Notes: generated by a model not told the origin, from the letters alone. Numbered from the stretch's first letter, positions 25,504-35,174 are shown. The stretch is DNA of 64,000 bases from an uncultured Stenotrophomonas sp. (GCF_945952405.1 NZ_CAMFIA010000005.1:62001-126000), one strand, 5' to 3'. Numbers and translations: made by a program.

Positions 25504-26589
25504 CTACAGAAGCGAACGATCCGCCGCGTGGCGCTGCTGTGCCAGTTCGATCAGGCGGGTGATCAGCGTGGTGTAGTCCACGCCGCTGGCTCCCCACAAC
25601 TTCGGGTACATGCTGATCCGGGTGAAGCCCGGCAGCGTATTGACCTCGTTGATGACGATCTCGCCGCCTGCAGTGAGGAACACGTCCACCCGCGCCATGC
25701 CCGCGCACTCCAGCACCTGGTAGGCCTGCAACGCGACCTGCTGGATCCGGGCCTGGGTGGCCGCATCGATATCCGCCGGCACTACCACCTCGGCGCCATC
25801 GGCGTTGATGTACTTGGTGTCGTAGGCGTAGAACTCGTCGTGCAGCACCACTTCGCCACACACGCTGGCCTGTGGCTGCTCGTTGCCCAGCACCGCGCAC
25901 TCGATCTCGCGGCCGACTACCGCCGATTCCACCAGCACCTTGTGGTCGTAGCGAAGCGCCAGCTCCAGCGCCGCGGCAAAACCGGCCGCGTCCTTGACCT
26001 TGCTCACGCCCACCGAAGAACCCTGGTTGGCCGGTTTCACGAACAGCGGCAGGCCGAGCTGCGCGATCACCGCATCGGCCTCGACCGCCGCTGCCTGGTG
26101 GCGGCGGATGCACAGCCACGGTGCCACCTGCAGCCCGGCATCGCGCAGCAGGCGCTTGGTCACGTCCTTGTCCATGGCCACCGCCGAGCCCAGCACCGGT
26201 GAACCGACAAAGGGCAGGTTGGCCATGCGCAGCAGGCCCTGCAGCGCGCCATCCTCACCCAGCGGCCCATGCACGATCGGCAGCACCACATCGATCTGGC
26301 CGAGCCCAGCGGCTGCGTCGGACGGCTGCAGCTGCGCCTGCTCGGCACCCGGGCGCACCGCCAGCGAGGTGCCGGAACGATGCAGCGCGATGCGCGAGGG
26401 ATCATCGGCGTTGATCAGGAAGGTATCCGGCTGGCTCAGGTGCCATTGCCCCTGCTTGTCGATGCCGACCAGCACCGGCTCGAAGCGCTCCTTGTCGAGT
26501 GCGTCGAGGATGTTCTTCGCCGACTGCAGTGAAACTTCGTGCTCGGAGGACTTGCCGCCGAAGATGATGCCGACCCGGGTCCGTGCCAT
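25504..26589 (-). CDS. ddl: D-alanine--D-alanine ligase
   Basis: 361 residues from the ATG at 26589. ATP-grasp enzyme with [18 protein letters not shown] at the N-terminus, [19 protein letters not shown], and the catalytic/metal stretch [20 protein letters not shown] at the C-terminus. It makes the D-Ala-D-Ala dipeptide for peptidoglycan precursors in the cytosol. Its length and the VHGPLGEDG form suggest the DdlA-type branch. It stands alone, not in the division-cell wall cluster, so a second ddl may exist there. Confidence 0.96.
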   Translation of the reverse strand: MARTRVGIIFGGKSSEHEVSLQSAKNILDALDKERFEPVLVGIDKQGQWHLSQPDTFLINADDPSRIALHRSGTSLAVRPGAEQAQLQPSDAAAGLGQIDVVLPIVHGPLGEDGALQGLLRMANLPFVGSPVLGSAVAMDKDVTKRLLRDAGLQVAPWLCIRRHQAAAVEADAVIAQLGLPLFVKPANQGSSVGVSKVKDAAGFAAALELALRYDHKVLVESAVVGREIECAVLGNEQPQASVCGEVVLHDEFYAYDTKYINADGAEVVVPADIDAATQARIQQVALQAYQVLECAGMARVDVFLTAGGEIVINEVNTLPGFTRISMYPKLWGASGVDYTTLITRLIELAQQRHAADRSLL

Positions 26590-26790
26590 GGGAATTGCAG
26601 TGTCCTGTGCGTTGCGTGGCCGTACAGCATGAACCTTCCATTGCCGCTCAGGTGAGGCACAGATGAACCACCGGACCCACCTCGCCTCCCCCACGGGAAG
26701 CCGGCGTTTGATGTTGATCTTGCCGGCCAGAGGCCGGTGCCTCTGCGGGTGCCGGGCGGCGGCCCGGCCCAAGCCTGCCATCCACGCAGG

Positions 26791-26796
26791 TAGAAT
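26791..26796 (+). promoter_or_regulatory. -10 box of ubiJ (leaderless start predicted)
   Basis: TAGAAT, then GGGCAC (6 nt), then the ATG at 26803. No Shine-Dalgarno is present, in keeping with a leaderless mRNA. Confidence 0.6.
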
Positions 26797-26802
26797 GGGC
26801 AC

Positions 26803-27438
26803 ATGGCTCTTTCCCTGCTCAAGTCCCTCAAGCCGGTCGCTGGCCGTGCCCTGCAGATCGCCCTGAACCGCGCGCTGGCGCTGGATCCGGATACCCGCCA
26901 TGCGCTGGCCAGCCTCGATGGCCGGCATATCGACCTGACCCTGGATGCGCCCTCGTTGGCCATGCGCATCAGCGTTGACGGCGAGCAGCTGCGGGTGGGC
27001 CCGGTGGACGCGCAGGAAGCCGACCTGGCCGTGCGCAGCAGCCTGGCCGGCGTGCTGGCGCAGCTGCCGTTGCTGGCCAACGCGCGCCGTGGCGACAGCA
27101 ACGGCAAGGGCCGCGTGCGCGTGGCCGGTGACGCCGAACTGGCGCGCCGCCTGCAGCAGCTGGCCAAGGGCTTCGACCCGGACTGGCAGCAGCCGTTCGT
27201 CAGCGTGTTCGGTGAAGTGCTGGGCGTGCAGGTCGCCAACACCCTGCGCAGCGCCCTGCAGCATGCGCGCCAAGGGGCGATCGACCTTGCCCACAGCGCT
27301 GCCGAATTCATCACCGAGGAATCGCGCGATGTGGTGCCGCGTGCCGAACTGGATGCGTTCCACGACGACGTGGATGTGCTGCGTGATGACGTCGAGCGCC
27401 TCGGCGCACGCGTGCAGCGCCTGCGGGGTGCCGCATGA
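26803..27438 (+). CDS. ubiJ: UbiJ, ubiquinone biosynthesis accessory factor (SCP2 domain)
   Basis: 211 residues. An SCP2-like lipid-binding domain covers about residues 15-115 ([31 protein letters not shown]), and a C-terminal coiled coil follows ([25 protein letters not shown]). UbiJ holds the hydrophobic quinone intermediates for the soluble Ubi metabolon. The stop codon overlaps the start of ubiB (ATGA), the usual ubiJ-ubiB pairing. Confidence 0.93.
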   Translation: MALSLLKSLKPVAGRALQIALNRALALDPDTRHALASLDGRHIDLTLDAPSLAMRISVDGEQLRVGPVDAQEADLAVRSSLAGVLAQLPLLANARRGDSNGKGRVRVAGDAELARRLQQLAKGFDPDWQQPFVSVFGEVLGVQVANTLRSALQHARQGAIDLAHSAAEFITEESRDVVPRAELDAFHDDVDVLRDDVERLGARVQRLRGAA

Positions 27439-29090
27439 AGGCCGTGCTGCGGGCCAGCCGCATTGGCCGGGTGATCCTGCGCTACCGCCTCGACGACCTG
27501 CTGCAGGGCACGCCGGCCGAGCGCTGGCTGCGCCTGGCCAAGCCCTTCGTGCCGCGTGCTTCGGCCGGCATCGCCGCACAATCGCGTGGTGCGCGCCTGC
27601 GCCTGGCGCTGCAGGATCTCGGCCCGATCTTCGTCAAGTTCGGCCAGATCCTGTCGACCCGCCGCGACCTGGTACCGCCGGACGTGGCCAATGAGCTGAC
27701 CCTGCTGCAGGACCGGGTCAAGCCGTTCGATGGCGATACCGCGCGCCGCATCGTCGAGGAAGCGCTCGGCCTGCCGGTCAGCGAGGCATTCGCCAGCTTC
27801 GACACCGAACCGCTGGCCTCGGCCTCGATCGCCCAGGTGCACGCGGCGACGCTGGCCGACGGCCGCCAGGTGGTGGTCAAGGTGCTGCGCCCCGGTATCG
27901 AGAAGCAGATCGACGCCGACATCGCCCTGCTCAATTCGCTGGCGGCGCTGGTCGAGCGCACCCATCCGCGCGCCGACAAGATCCGCCCGCGCGAAGTGGT
28001 GGCCGAAGTCGAGAACACCCTGGCGGCCGAGTTGGACCTGCAGCGCGAAGGTGCCAATGCCAGCGTGCTGCGCCGCTTCTGGGAGAACTCCGACGACCTG
28101 TACGTGCCGGAAGTGATCTGGAGCCACACCGCCGAGCGCGCGCTGACGCTGGAACGGGTGTGGGGCATCCCCTCCGACGACATCGCCGCGCTGGACCAGG
28201 CCGGCATCGACCGCAAGGCACTGGCCGCCAAGGGCGTGCGGGTGTTCTACACCCAGGTGTTCCGCGACAACTTCTTCCACGCCGATGCCCATGCCGGCAA
28301 CATCTGGGTCGACACCGATCCGGCGCGCCGTGCCAACCCGCGCTTCATCGCGCTGGACTTCGGCATCATGGGCCAGCTCTCGCAGGAAGATCAGTACTAC
28401 CTGGCCGAGAACTTCATGGCCATCTTCAACCGCGATTACCGCCGCATCGCCGAGCTGCACGTGCAGGCGCGCTGGATGCCCGACCACGTGCGCATCGACG
28501 ATCTGGAAGCGGCGGTACGTTCGGTGTGCGAGCCGTACTTCACCCGTCCGCTGTCGCAGATCTCGCTGGCCGAAGTGCTGATGAAGCTGTTCCGCGTGGC
28601 GCAGCGCTACCAGCTGACCCTGCAGCCGCAGCTGATCCTGCTGCAGAAGACCCTGCTGAACATCGAAGGTGTCGGCCGCCAGCTGGATCCGCAGATCGAC
28701 ATCTGGGCGGTGGCCAAGCCGGTGCTGGCGAAGATCCTGCGCGAGCGCTACAGCCCGCGCCGGGTGGTGCGCGAGCTCGGCAAGCGCCTGCCGGAAATCA
28801 TGACCCATGCACCGGACATGCCGCGCCTGGTCCACGCCTGGCTGACCCAGCAGGTGGAAGGCCGCCACGAGCTGGCGATGCGCTCGCGCGACCTGGTGGC
28901 GCTCGACGCCAGCCTGCAGCGGCTGCAGAAGCGCGCGGTGGGTGCGATCACCGGGGTCGGCCTGCTGGCCATTGCCGCGCTGATGTATGTCGTGCAGCCA
29001 CCGGGCTGGTACTGGGGCGATCTGCCGATGTGGAGCTGGCTGTCCGGTGCGGTGGGCGTGGTGGCGCTGCTCCGCGCATGGTGGAAGTAG
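27435..29090 (+). CDS. ubiB: UbiB, atypical ABC1/ADCK kinase-like protein of ubiquinone biosynthesis
   Basis: 551 residues. The family signature KxGQ appears as [19 protein letters not shown]. The nucleotide-binding lysine is in [11 protein letters not shown], the catalytic region in [11 protein letters not shown] and the DFG equivalent in ALDFGIMGQ. Two C-terminal transmembrane helices ([17 protein letters not shown] and [15 protein letters not shown]) anchor it to the inner membrane. It has ATPase activity thought to help extract quinone precursors from the membrane. Translationally coupled to ubiJ and overlapping the next gene. Confidence 0.96.
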   Translation: MKAVLRASRIGRVILRYRLDDLLQGTPAERWLRLAKPFVPRASAGIAAQSRGARLRLALQDLGPIFVKFGQILSTRRDLVPPDVANELTLLQDRVKPFDGDTARRIVEEALGLPVSEAFASFDTEPLASASIAQVHAATLADGRQVVVKVLRPGIEKQIDADIALLNSLAALVERTHPRADKIRPREVVAEVENTLAAELDLQREGANASVLRRFWENSDDLYVPEVIWSHTAERALTLERVWGIPSDDIAALDQAGIDRKALAAKGVRVFYTQVFRDNFFHADAHAGNIWVDTDPARRANPRFIALDFGIMGQLSQEDQYYLAENFMAIFNRDYRRIAELHVQARWMPDHVRIDDLEAAVRSVCEPYFTRPLSQISLAEVLMKLFRVAQRYQLTLQPQLILLQKTLLNIEGVGRQLDPQIDIWAVAKPVLAKILRERYSPRRVVRELGKRLPEIMTHAPDMPRLVHAWLTQQVEGRHELAMRSRDLVALDASLQRLQKRAVGAITGVGLLAIAALMYVVQPPGWYWGDLPMWSWLSGAVGVVALLRAWWK

Positions 29091-29674
29091 ATCCCGTGCT
29101 GCAGGCGCTGAAGGACGAGCTGGCCCGCTTCGGCGCCGACAACGACGCACGCGAGAGTGAGCGCGATCGCCGCATGCTCAACATCACGGCCGATACCGGC
29201 GAATTCCTGTCGGTGCTGGTGCGCTTCGGCCAGGCACGGCGGGTGCTGGAAATCGGTACGTCCAACGGCTACTCGACGCTGTGGCTGGCCGAGGCCGCCG
29301 CCGCCATCGATGGCCATGTGACCACGCTGGAGTACGCCGAAGACAAGGTCGCGATGGCGCGCGCCACGTTCGCGCGCAGTGGGCTGGGCGCCCACATCAC
29401 GCTGGTCCACGCCGATGCCGGGCCGTGGCTGCTGCAGGCCGCCGACGCCAGCATCGACCTGCTGTTCCTCGATTCGGACCGCGGGCAGTACGCAGGCTGG
29501 TGGCCGCAGCTGCGGCGCGTGCTGCGCCCGGGCGGGCTGCTGGTGGTGGACAACGCCACCTCGCACGCCACGCAGATGGCACCGCTGCGCGCGTTGCTGG
29601 ATGCCGATCCGGCCTTCGATACCAGCCTGGTACCGGTGGGCAACGGCGAGCTGCTGGCGGTGCGCAACGCCTGA
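29078..29674 (+). CDS. Class I SAM-dependent O-methyltransferase
   Basis: 198 residues from the ATG at 29078, overlapping the last 13 nt of ubiB. Motif I is [18 protein letters not shown], the acidic motif II region is [14 protein letters not shown], and the later [17 protein letters not shown] and [10 protein letters not shown] fit the catechol/caffeoyl-CoA O-methyltransferase family (COG4122). The substrate is unknown. Placement after ubiJB suggests coexpression, but the canonical Ubi methyltransferases UbiE and UbiG have different sequences. Confidence 0.85.
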   Translation: MVEVDPVLQALKDELARFGADNDARESERDRRMLNITADTGEFLSVLVRFGQARRVLEIGTSNGYSTLWLAEAAAAIDGHVTTLEYAEDKVAMARATFARSGLGAHITLVHADAGPWLLQAADASIDLLFLDSDRGQYAGWWPQLRRVLRPGGLLVVDNATSHATQMAPLRALLDADPAFDTSLVPVGNGELLAVRNA

Positions 29675-29692
29675 CGGGTGCCGGCCCGACAT

Positions 29693-29733
29693 GGGGTCAG
29701 ATCCTTTTTCCACAGGAAAAGGGATCTGACCCC
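29693..29733. repeat. Palindrome of the GGGGTCAGATCC family
   Basis: GGGGTCAGATCCTTTTTCC faces GGAAAAGGGATCTGACCCC around a short ACA loop. It is a near-perfect stem of about 17 bp and the best-preserved copy here. Its right edge provides the CTGACC that can serve as the -35 of truC. Confidence 0.85.
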
Positions 29734-29753
29734 GATCAGGGCACCCGTATAAT
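29726..29753 (+). promoter_or_regulatory. truC promoter partly built from a palindromic repeat
   Basis: CTGACC (29726-29731, inside the palindrome) and a consensus TATAAT (29748-29753) are 16 nt apart. The GTG start of truC begins 6 nt after the -10, so the transcript should be leaderless. Confidence 0.65.
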
Positions 29754-29759
29754 CCTGCG

Positions 29760-30500
29760 GTGAGTACCGAACCTGACACCCTCGCCGCGGTCGAGACCGA
29801 AACCGCGCCCCTGCAGCTGCTGCATCTGGATGAGCGCCTGGCCGTGGTCAACAAGCCCGCCGGGCTGATGGTCCACGACAGCAAGCTGGCCCGTGGCGAA
29901 GACGACTTCCTGGCCGACCGCCTGCGCGAGCAGCTGGGCCGCCCGATCTTCCTCGTGCATCGCCTGGACCGGGCGACCAGCGGCTGCCTGCTGCTGGCCT
30001 TCGACCGCGACAGCGCCAGCGCGCTGGGCAAGGCGCTGATGGGAGGCGAAGTGGCCAAGGACTACCTGACCGTCTGCCGCGGCTGGCCGGCCGAGCTGTC
30101 CTGGCGGGTCGACCACGACCTCGACGGAGGCCCGGGCAAGCCGGTGAAGAAGCCGGCGATCACCGACTTCCAGCGCCTGGCTACCGGCGAGCTGGCGGTG
30201 CCGGTCGGCGAGTTCACCCGCTCGCGTTATGCACTGCTGCGCTGCCAGCCGCAGACCGGGCGCTTCCGGCAGATCCGCCGGCATCTCAAGCACCTTTCGC
30301 ACCACATGATCGGCGACACCAGCCACGGCGATGGCCGCCACAACCGCATCTTCCGCATGCAGGGCGTGCACCGCATGCTGCTGCACGCCGAGCGGCTGCG
30401 CTTCCCGCATCCGGACGGTGGCACGGTGGATGTAAGCGCGCCGCTGGACCGTGAGTTCCTGAAGGCGCTGGATCTGTTCGGCTGGAGCCCGGACCTGTAG
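29760..30500 (+). CDS. truC: tRNA pseudouridine(65) synthase TruC-like
   Basis: 246 residues with a GTG start at 29760. RluA-family core: VVNKPAGLMVHDS, catalytic Asp in LVHRLDRATSGCLLLA, RYALLRCQPQTGRFRQIRRHLKHLSHHMIGD. The short length without an S4 domain, and the QTGRxRQIRRHxKH form, fit TruC, which isomerises U65 in tRNA-Ile and tRNA-Asp. No ribosome site; leaderless promoter directly upstream. The TAG stop lies in the GTAG tip of the following palindrome. Confidence 0.9.
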   Translation: MSTEPDTLAAVETETAPLQLLHLDERLAVVNKPAGLMVHDSKLARGEDDFLADRLREQLGRPIFLVHRLDRATSGCLLLAFDRDSASALGKALMGGEVAKDYLTVCRGWPAELSWRVDHDLDGGPGKPVKKPAITDFQRLATGELAVPVGEFTRSRYALLRCQPQTGRFRQIRRHLKHLSHHMIGDTSHGDGRHNRIFRMQGVHRMLLHAERLRFPHPDGGTVDVSAPLDREFLKALDLFGWSPDL

Positions 30501-30520
30501 CGCCGAGCCCACGCTCGGCT
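30497..30520 (+). repeat. GTAG-tipped palindrome overlapping the truC stop codon
   Basis: GTAGCGCCGAGCCCACGCTCGGCT begins with the last base of the final Leu codon and the TAG stop of truC. Its arms AGCCGAGC/GCTCGGCT are typical of this repeat family. Confidence 0.82.
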
Positions 30521-30551
30521 GCGCTTGCCGGCCGCGCACCGCGCGCGGGCG

Positions 30552-31100
30552 TCATTTGTCCTGCGCGGGTTCCTTCAGCAGTGCAGCCTCCAGCAGCACG
30601 GCCTGCAGCCGCTTCTGCATGTCGGCCATCAACGGCTGCAACCGGGCGATGTTCAACTCCATGGACTTCTGCATCAGTGCCGGGGTCTTGTCGAGCATGG
30701 CGTGGCCGATCGGGCTCTCGTAGAACGCCGATATGGCGAGGATCTCCTCGCGGCTGAACGCGTCCCGGTAGAGATCGACATACATCGGGCGCACTTCCTT
30801 CCAGGCCATTGCGCGGGTGACCGTATCGACGTTCGTTGCCTGGAAGCGGCGGATGAGTTCCAGCTGCTGCGGCATGAAGTCGAGCCCCGAGAGCTGCTGT
30901 TCCACCTGCTGCTGCTGTGCGGCAAGCAGCTGCGGCAGGACCGAGTTGATCATGGCCTCCGCACGCGAGGCGGTCAGCAGGCGATCCACGTCGGCTTCCG
31001 AGGCGGGGGTGGCGAACACGGGGGAGGCTGCCAGCAGCATCGTCATCGCGATGACGAGGCGGTGCCGCGATCGGCGCTGGCCGGTGAGGAAACGGATCAT
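30552..31100 (-). CDS. DUF2059 secreted protein, copy A
   Basis: 182 residues from the ATG at 31100 (AGGA in TGCAGGACGC upstream; an in-frame ATG at 31121 would add seven). The signal peptide ends near SPVFA. A helical DUF2059-type domain follows, with the conserved VRPMYVDLYRDAFSREEILAISAFYESPIGHAMLDKTPALM. It is paralogous to the gene just upstream on the same strand. Probably periplasmic; function unknown. Confidence 0.83.
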   Translation of the reverse strand: MIRFLTGQRRSRHRLVIAMTMLLAASPVFATPASEADVDRLLTASRAEAMINSVLPQLLAAQQQQVEQQLSGLDFMPQQLELIRRFQATNVDTVTRAMAWKEVRPMYVDLYRDAFSREEILAISAFYESPIGHAMLDKTPALMQKSMELNIARLQPLMADMQKRLQAVLLEAALLKEPAQDK

Positions 31101-31153
31101 GCGGAGCGTCCTGCAGTACATGGGAACGCGAGCATAGCGGCATTCGCCCGGAT

Positions 31154-31190
31154 TGGGATCAGACCCCTTTCCGGTCAGGAAAGGGATCCG
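31154..31190. repeat. Palindrome of the GGGGTCAGATCC family between the DUF2059 paralogues
   Basis: GGGATCAGACCCCTTTCC faces GGAAAGGGATCCGGCC. An imperfect copy that sits between the two tandem genes and could separate their transcripts. Confidence 0.7.
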
Positions 31191-31206
31191 GCCGCAGCTA
31201 ACCGTC

Positions 31207-31734
31207 CTACTTCTTTTCCGGCTCGTTGACGATCGCTTCCAGGTCCTTCTGCAGGTCCGCGAACAGCGGCTGCATGCGGGCCTGGATCGCCACCATCACG
31301 TTCTGCATCAGGGCCGGGGTCTTGTCCAGCAGGCTCTGGCCGGCGGCGCTCTCGTAGAACTCGGCCATCGCCAGCACGTCTTCCTTGCTGAAGGTCTTCT
31401 TGTACAGGTCCACGTACATCGGCCGCAGCTGCTGCCACGACAACGCCTGGCGCAGGGTCTGGCTGGTCCGCGCCTGGATCCGCTTCAGCTGCTCCTGCTG
31501 CTGGGCATTGAGCTGGCGCTGGGCGGCCACCTGCTGGAACTGCTGCTGCTGCATCGCCTCGATCTGCGGCAGCATGGTGTCGATCATGCTCTGCGCGCGC
31601 GAGGCCGACAGCAGGCGGTTGATGTCGCCGTCGGTCGGCGGCGCAGCCAGGGCCGGAACGCTGGCCACGGCCAGCGCCAGCAGCAGGGCGGCGCGGCGCA
31701 GCAGGGACGGCAGGGCGGGTGCGGTGCGGGTCAT
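31207..31734 (-). CDS. DUF2059 secreted protein, copy B
   Basis: 175 residues, start at 31734 with AGGAAG upstream. The signal peptide ends VPALA. The domain matches copy A: LRPMYVDLYKKTFSKEDVLAMAEFYESAAGQSLLDKTPALMQ. A Gln-rich stretch (QQQQFQQVAAQRQLNAQQQEQ) lies in the middle. Upstream, both copies share a TATGCT box and the string CCCATGTAC-GCAGGA. In copy B the upstream ATG opens a seven-codon frame (MYRRKPA) that ends by overlapping this start (ATGA). Confidence 0.83.
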   Translation of the reverse strand: MTRTAPALPSLLRRAALLLALAVASVPALAAPPTDGDINRLLSASRAQSMIDTMLPQIEAMQQQQFQQVAAQRQLNAQQQEQLKRIQARTSQTLRQALSWQQLRPMYVDLYKKTFSKEDVLAMAEFYESAAGQSLLDKTPALMQNVMVAIQARMQPLFADLQKDLEAIVNEPEKK

Positions 31735-31855
31735 GCGGGCTTCCTGCGGTACATGGGACGGCCAGCATACCCGCAGCCAAGGCGAAGGCGGCGTGTTCGG
31801 CACCTGATCGGCGGCATACGGCGCGAGATGCCGCACTCCGGTGCGTGGCTGCCGC

Positions 31856-31861
31856 TACAAT
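31856..31861 (+). promoter_or_regulatory. -10 box of arfB (leaderless start predicted)
   Basis: TACAAT, 6 nt (GCGCGG) before the ATG at 31868; no Shine-Dalgarno. Confidence 0.6.
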
Positions 31862-31867
31862 GCGCGG

Positions 31868-32299
31868 ATGGGCAGTGGACCGGTCACCATCAGCGCGCAG
31901 CTTGAAATCCCCGACGGCGAGATCGTCGAGCGGTTCGTGCGTGCCAGCGGTGCTGGCGGCCAGAACGTCAACAAGGTCTCCACCGCGGTGGAACTACGTT
32001 TCGACGTGGCCAACTCGCCCTCGTTGCCCGAACCGTTGCGTGCGCGCCTGCTGGCGCGGCGCGACCGGCGCATGACCGGCGAAGGCGTGCTGGTCATCGA
32101 CGCGCAACGTTTCCGTACCCAGGATCGCAATCGCGAGGATGCGCGCGAGCGGCTGGCGGCCTTCATCCAGGCCGGGCTGAGCGTGCCCAAACCGCGCAAG
32201 GCCACCAAGCCGACCCTCGGGTCGAAACTGCGTCGTCTGGACGCCAAACGCGGGCGCGCACAGATCAAGCGTGGGCGCTCATCACGTGACTGGGAGTGA
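31868..32299 (+). CDS. arfB: ArfB (YaeJ), alternative ribosome-rescue peptidyl-tRNA hydrolase
   Basis: 143 residues. The release-factor motif GGQ is at residues 30-32 (RASGAGGQNVNKVSTAVELR), and the C-terminal tail is strongly basic (KPRKATKPTLGSKLRRLDAKRGRAQIKRGR), the part that plugs the empty mRNA channel. ArfB frees ribosomes stalled on mRNAs without stop codons. It lacks the codon-recognition domains of RF1/RF2, as expected. Followed by an acyltransferase 4 nt later. Confidence 0.94.
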   Translation: MGSGPVTISAQLEIPDGEIVERFVRASGAGGQNVNKVSTAVELRFDVANSPSLPEPLRARLLARRDRRMTGEGVLVIDAQRFRTQDRNREDARERLAAFIQAGLSVPKPRKATKPTLGSKLRRLDAKRGRAQIKRGRSSRDWE

Positions 32300-32303
32300 T
32301 TGC

Positions 32304-32906
32304 TTGAACAACCCGACTCCGTTGCTGCCGGCCGTACCGCCGCAGATGCCGCAGGTCAAACCCAACGCCTTCCTGCGCTGGCTGGCGCGCTGCACCCTGC
32401 GTATGGGGGGCTGGAAGGTGACCGGCACCCTGCCTGACATCCCCCGGCTGGTCTTCATCATCGCCCCGCACTCGTCCAACTGGGACGGCCTGTGGGGCAT
32501 GGCGGCCAAGATCGCGCTGGGCATGAAGGTGAAGGTACTGGGCAAGGCTTCGCTGTTCTGGTGGCCGCTGGGCCCGCTGCTGCACAAGCTGGGCGTGATC
32601 CCGCTGGACCGCAGTTCGCCGCAGGGCACCGTCGGCCAGGCCGTGGACCTGCTGCGCAACAACGAGAAGATGTGGTTCGCGATCACGCCCGAGGGCACCC
32701 GCAAGGCCGTGAAGGACTGGAAGGCCGGCTTCCTGAAGATCGCGCGGATGGCCGACGTGCCGATCCTGGCCGCGTATTTCCATTACCCGGAAAAGACCAT
32801 CGGCATCGGCCCGCTGTTCACGCCGAGCGGCGACGACGTGGCCGACATGGCTGCCATCCGCGAGTTCTACCGGCCGTGGATCGGCAAGACCCGCGGCACG
32901 GTCTGA
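32304..32906 (+). CDS. 1-acyl-sn-glycerol-3-phosphate acyltransferase-like protein
   Basis: 200 residues if the TTG at 32304 is used. That start has GGGAG 7 nt upstream and just clears arfB; in-frame GTGs at 32271 and 32286 are alternatives that overlap arfB. Motifs of the PlsC superfamily: H-x4-D as PHSSNWDG and the later ITPEGTRK block. It is probably an inner-membrane-associated acyltransferase of lipid synthesis. The substrate is not defined by sequence, and short homologues of this type are distinct from the main PlsC. Confidence 0.8.
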   Translation: MNNPTPLLPAVPPQMPQVKPNAFLRWLARCTLRMGGWKVTGTLPDIPRLVFIIAPHSSNWDGLWGMAAKIALGMKVKVLGKASLFWWPLGPLLHKLGVIPLDRSSPQGTVGQAVDLLRNNEKMWFAITPEGTRKAVKDWKAGFLKIARMADVPILAAYFHYPEKTIGIGPLFTPSGDDVADMAAIREFYRPWIGKTRGTV

Positions 32907-33017
32907 AGCGGCCGCAGGCCGCCGCATAGACGCCACGTCCGGCACATGCCGGGCGAGCGCGACAGGAGTAGGGTGGAGGGCTGGTATTCCGTACCGTCTG
33001 CCCAAGGAGCGTTTTAC

Positions 33018-35174
33018 ATGTCGCGTACCGTAGTCCTGGCCGCCGCCATCAGCCTGGCGCTGGCGGCCTGTTCCGGCAAGGAGTCCACCCCCGTGTCCGA
33101 AGCCCAGAAAGCCCCGGCCCAGCAGCCGGCCGAAGCCTCGACCAACCCGCTGCTGAGCGCCAGCACGCTGCCGTTCCAGGCGCCGCAGTTCGACAAGATC
33201 AAGGACAGCGACTACCTGCCGGCCTTCGAGGAAGGCATGCGCCAGCACCTGGCCGACGTGCGCAAGATCGCCGACAGCAGCGAACCGGCCACCTTCGACA
33301 ACACCATCGTGGCGATGGAGCGCAGCGGCGAGACCCTGAACCGCGTGTCGCGCATCTTCTTCGGCCTGGTCCAGGCCGATACCAACGATGCACGCCAGAA
33401 GATCCAGGAAGAAGTAGCGCCGAAGCTGGCCGCGCACCAGGACGAGATCAACCTCGATCCGAAGCTGTTCGCGCGTGTGAAGTCGCTGTACGACCAGCGT
33501 GACACGCTGGAGCTGGATCCGGTGCAGAAGCGCCTGGTCGAGCATTACTACGACGGCCTGGTGCGCGCCGGTGCGCAGCTGTCCGACGCCGACAAGGCGA
33601 CCCTGCGCAAACTCAACGTGGAAGAGACCACCCTCTCCACCCAGTTCCACACCCGCCTGGTGGCCGCCACCGCCGCCGCCGCCGTTGTCGTCGATGACAA
33701 GGCCAAGCTGGCCGGCCTGGACGAAGATGCGATCAACAACGCTGCGGCCGCTGCCAAGGACCGCAAGCTGGATGGCAAGTTCCTGCTGCCGCTGCAGAAC
33801 ACCACCCAGCAGCCGGTACTCGGCTCGCTGAGCGACCGCGACCAGCGCGCCGCCGTGCTGAAGGCTTCGGAAACCCGCGCCGAGCGTGGCGATGCCAACG
33901 ATACCCGGCAGACCGTGCAGCGCCTGGCCCAGCTGCGTGCGCAGAAGGCCAAGCTGCTCGGCTTCGACACCTTCGCCGACTACCAGCTGGGCGACCAGAT
34001 GGCCAAGACCCCGGCCACCGCGCTCAAGCTGCTGACCGACACCGTGCCGGCCGCCACCGCCAAGGCCCGTGCCGAAGCCGGCGAGATCCAGAAGGTGATC
34101 GACGCGCAGAAGGGCGGGTTCCAGGTGGCCGCGTCGGACTGGGACTTCTATGCCGAGCAGGTGCGCAAGGCCAAGTACGACCTGGACGAGTCGCAGATCA
34201 AGCCGTATTTCGAACTGGACAACGTGCTGCAGAACGGCGTCTTCTACGCCGCCACCCAGCTGTACGGCATCACCTTCAAGCCGCGTAACGACATTCCGAC
34301 CTACAACCCGGACATGAAGGTGTACGAAGTGTTCGACAAGGACGGCACTTCGCTGGCCCTGTTCTACACCGACTACTTCAAGCGTGACAGCAAGTCCGGC
34401 GGCGCCTGGATGGACGTGTTCGTCGAGCAGGACGGCCTGACCGGTGCCAAGCCGGTGGTCTACAACGTCTGCAACTTCACCAAGCCGGCCGCCGGCCAGC
34501 CTGCGCTGATCAGCTTCGACGACGTCACCACCATGTTCCATGAGTTCGGCCATGCGCTGCACGGCATGTTCTCGAACGTGAAGTACCCGTCGATCGCCGG
34601 TACCGCCACCTCGCGTGACTTCGTCGAGTTCCCGTCGCAGTTCAACGAGCACTGGGCGCTGGACCCGAAGGTATTCGCCCACTACGCCAAGCACTACAAG
34701 ACCGGCGAGGCGATGCCGCAGGAACTGGTCGACAAGATCCTCAAGGCGCGCAGCTTCAACCAGGGCTATGCCACCACCGAGTACCTGTCGGCCGCGCTGC
34801 TGGATCTGGCCTGGCACACGCAGAAGGCCGATGCGCCGCTGCAGGATGTCGGTGCGTTTGAAGCCAGCGCACTGAAGAAGTTCAAGGTCGACCTGCCGCA
34901 GGTGCCGCCGCGTTACCGCACCACCTACTTCGACCACATCTGGGGCGGTGGCTATTCGGCCGGTTACTACGCCTACTTCTGGGCGGAGGTGCTCGACCAC
35001 GATGCCTACCAGTGGTTCACCGAGCACGGTGGCCTGACGGCCGCCAACGGCCAGGAGTTCCGCGACAAGATCCTCTCGCGCGGCAACAGCGTGGAGCTGT
35101 CGACCCTGTACCGCGATTTCCGCGGCAAGGATCCGTCGGTGGAACCGCTGCTGAAGTTCCGCGGGCTGAAGTAA
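33018..35174 (+). CDS. dcp: Peptidyl-dipeptidase Dcp-type M3 metallopeptidase, lipoprotein form
   Basis: 718 residues, start at 33018 behind AAGGAG. The lipoprotein signal MSRTVVLAAAISLALAAC puts the lipidated Cys at residue 18. The M3 zinc motif is FHEFGHALHGM, with the third ligand in the downstream EFPSQFNEHWAL stretch. The YRTTYFDHIWGGGYSAGYYAYFWAEVLD block is typical of Dcp. It removes C-terminal dipeptides. The lipid anchor places it in the envelope rather than the cytosol, as in other Xanthomonadales. A strong terminator follows directly. Confidence 0.93.
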   Translation: MSRTVVLAAAISLALAACSGKESTPVSEAQKAPAQQPAEASTNPLLSASTLPFQAPQFDKIKDSDYLPAFEEGMRQHLADVRKIADSSEPATFDNTIVAMERSGETLNRVSRIFFGLVQADTNDARQKIQEEVAPKLAAHQDEINLDPKLFARVKSLYDQRDTLELDPVQKRLVEHYYDGLVRAGAQLSDADKATLRKLNVEETTLSTQFHTRLVAATAAAAVVVDDKAKLAGLDEDAINNAAAAAKDRKLDGKFLLPLQNTTQQPVLGSLSDRDQRAAVLKASETRAERGDANDTRQTVQRLAQLRAQKAKLLGFDTFADYQLGDQMAKTPATALKLLTDTVPAATAKARAEAGEIQKVIDAQKGGFQVAASDWDFYAEQVRKAKYDLDESQIKPYFELDNVLQNGVFYAATQLYGITFKPRNDIPTYNPDMKVYEVFDKDGTSLALFYTDYFKRDSKSGGAWMDVFVEQDGLTGAKPVVYNVCNFTKPAAGQPALISFDDVTTMFHEFGHALHGMFSNVKYPSIAGTATSRDFVEFPSQFNEHWALDPKVFAHYAKHYKTGEAMPQELVDKILKARSFNQGYATTEYLSAALLDLAWHTQKADAPLQDVGAFEASALKKFKVDLPQVPPRYRTTYFDHIWGGGYSAGYYAYFWAEVLDHDAYQWFTEHGGLTAANGQEFRDKILSRGNSVELSTLYRDFRGKDPSVEPLLKFRGLK

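Noticed and set aside
26436..29150. Long minus-strand frames (904 and 691 codons) covering ubiJ, ubiB and ddl
   Set aside because: Only the ddl portion of the 691-codon frame is real; the rest is read antisense to ubiJ/ubiB and lacks motifs.
32265..35027. A 920-codon open frame on the minus strand opposite dcp, arfB and the acyltransferase gene
   Set aside because: A high-GC shadow of dcp: no recognisable domain, Val/Gly/His-rich composition, while the plus strand encodes well-conserved proteins with signals and ribosome sites.
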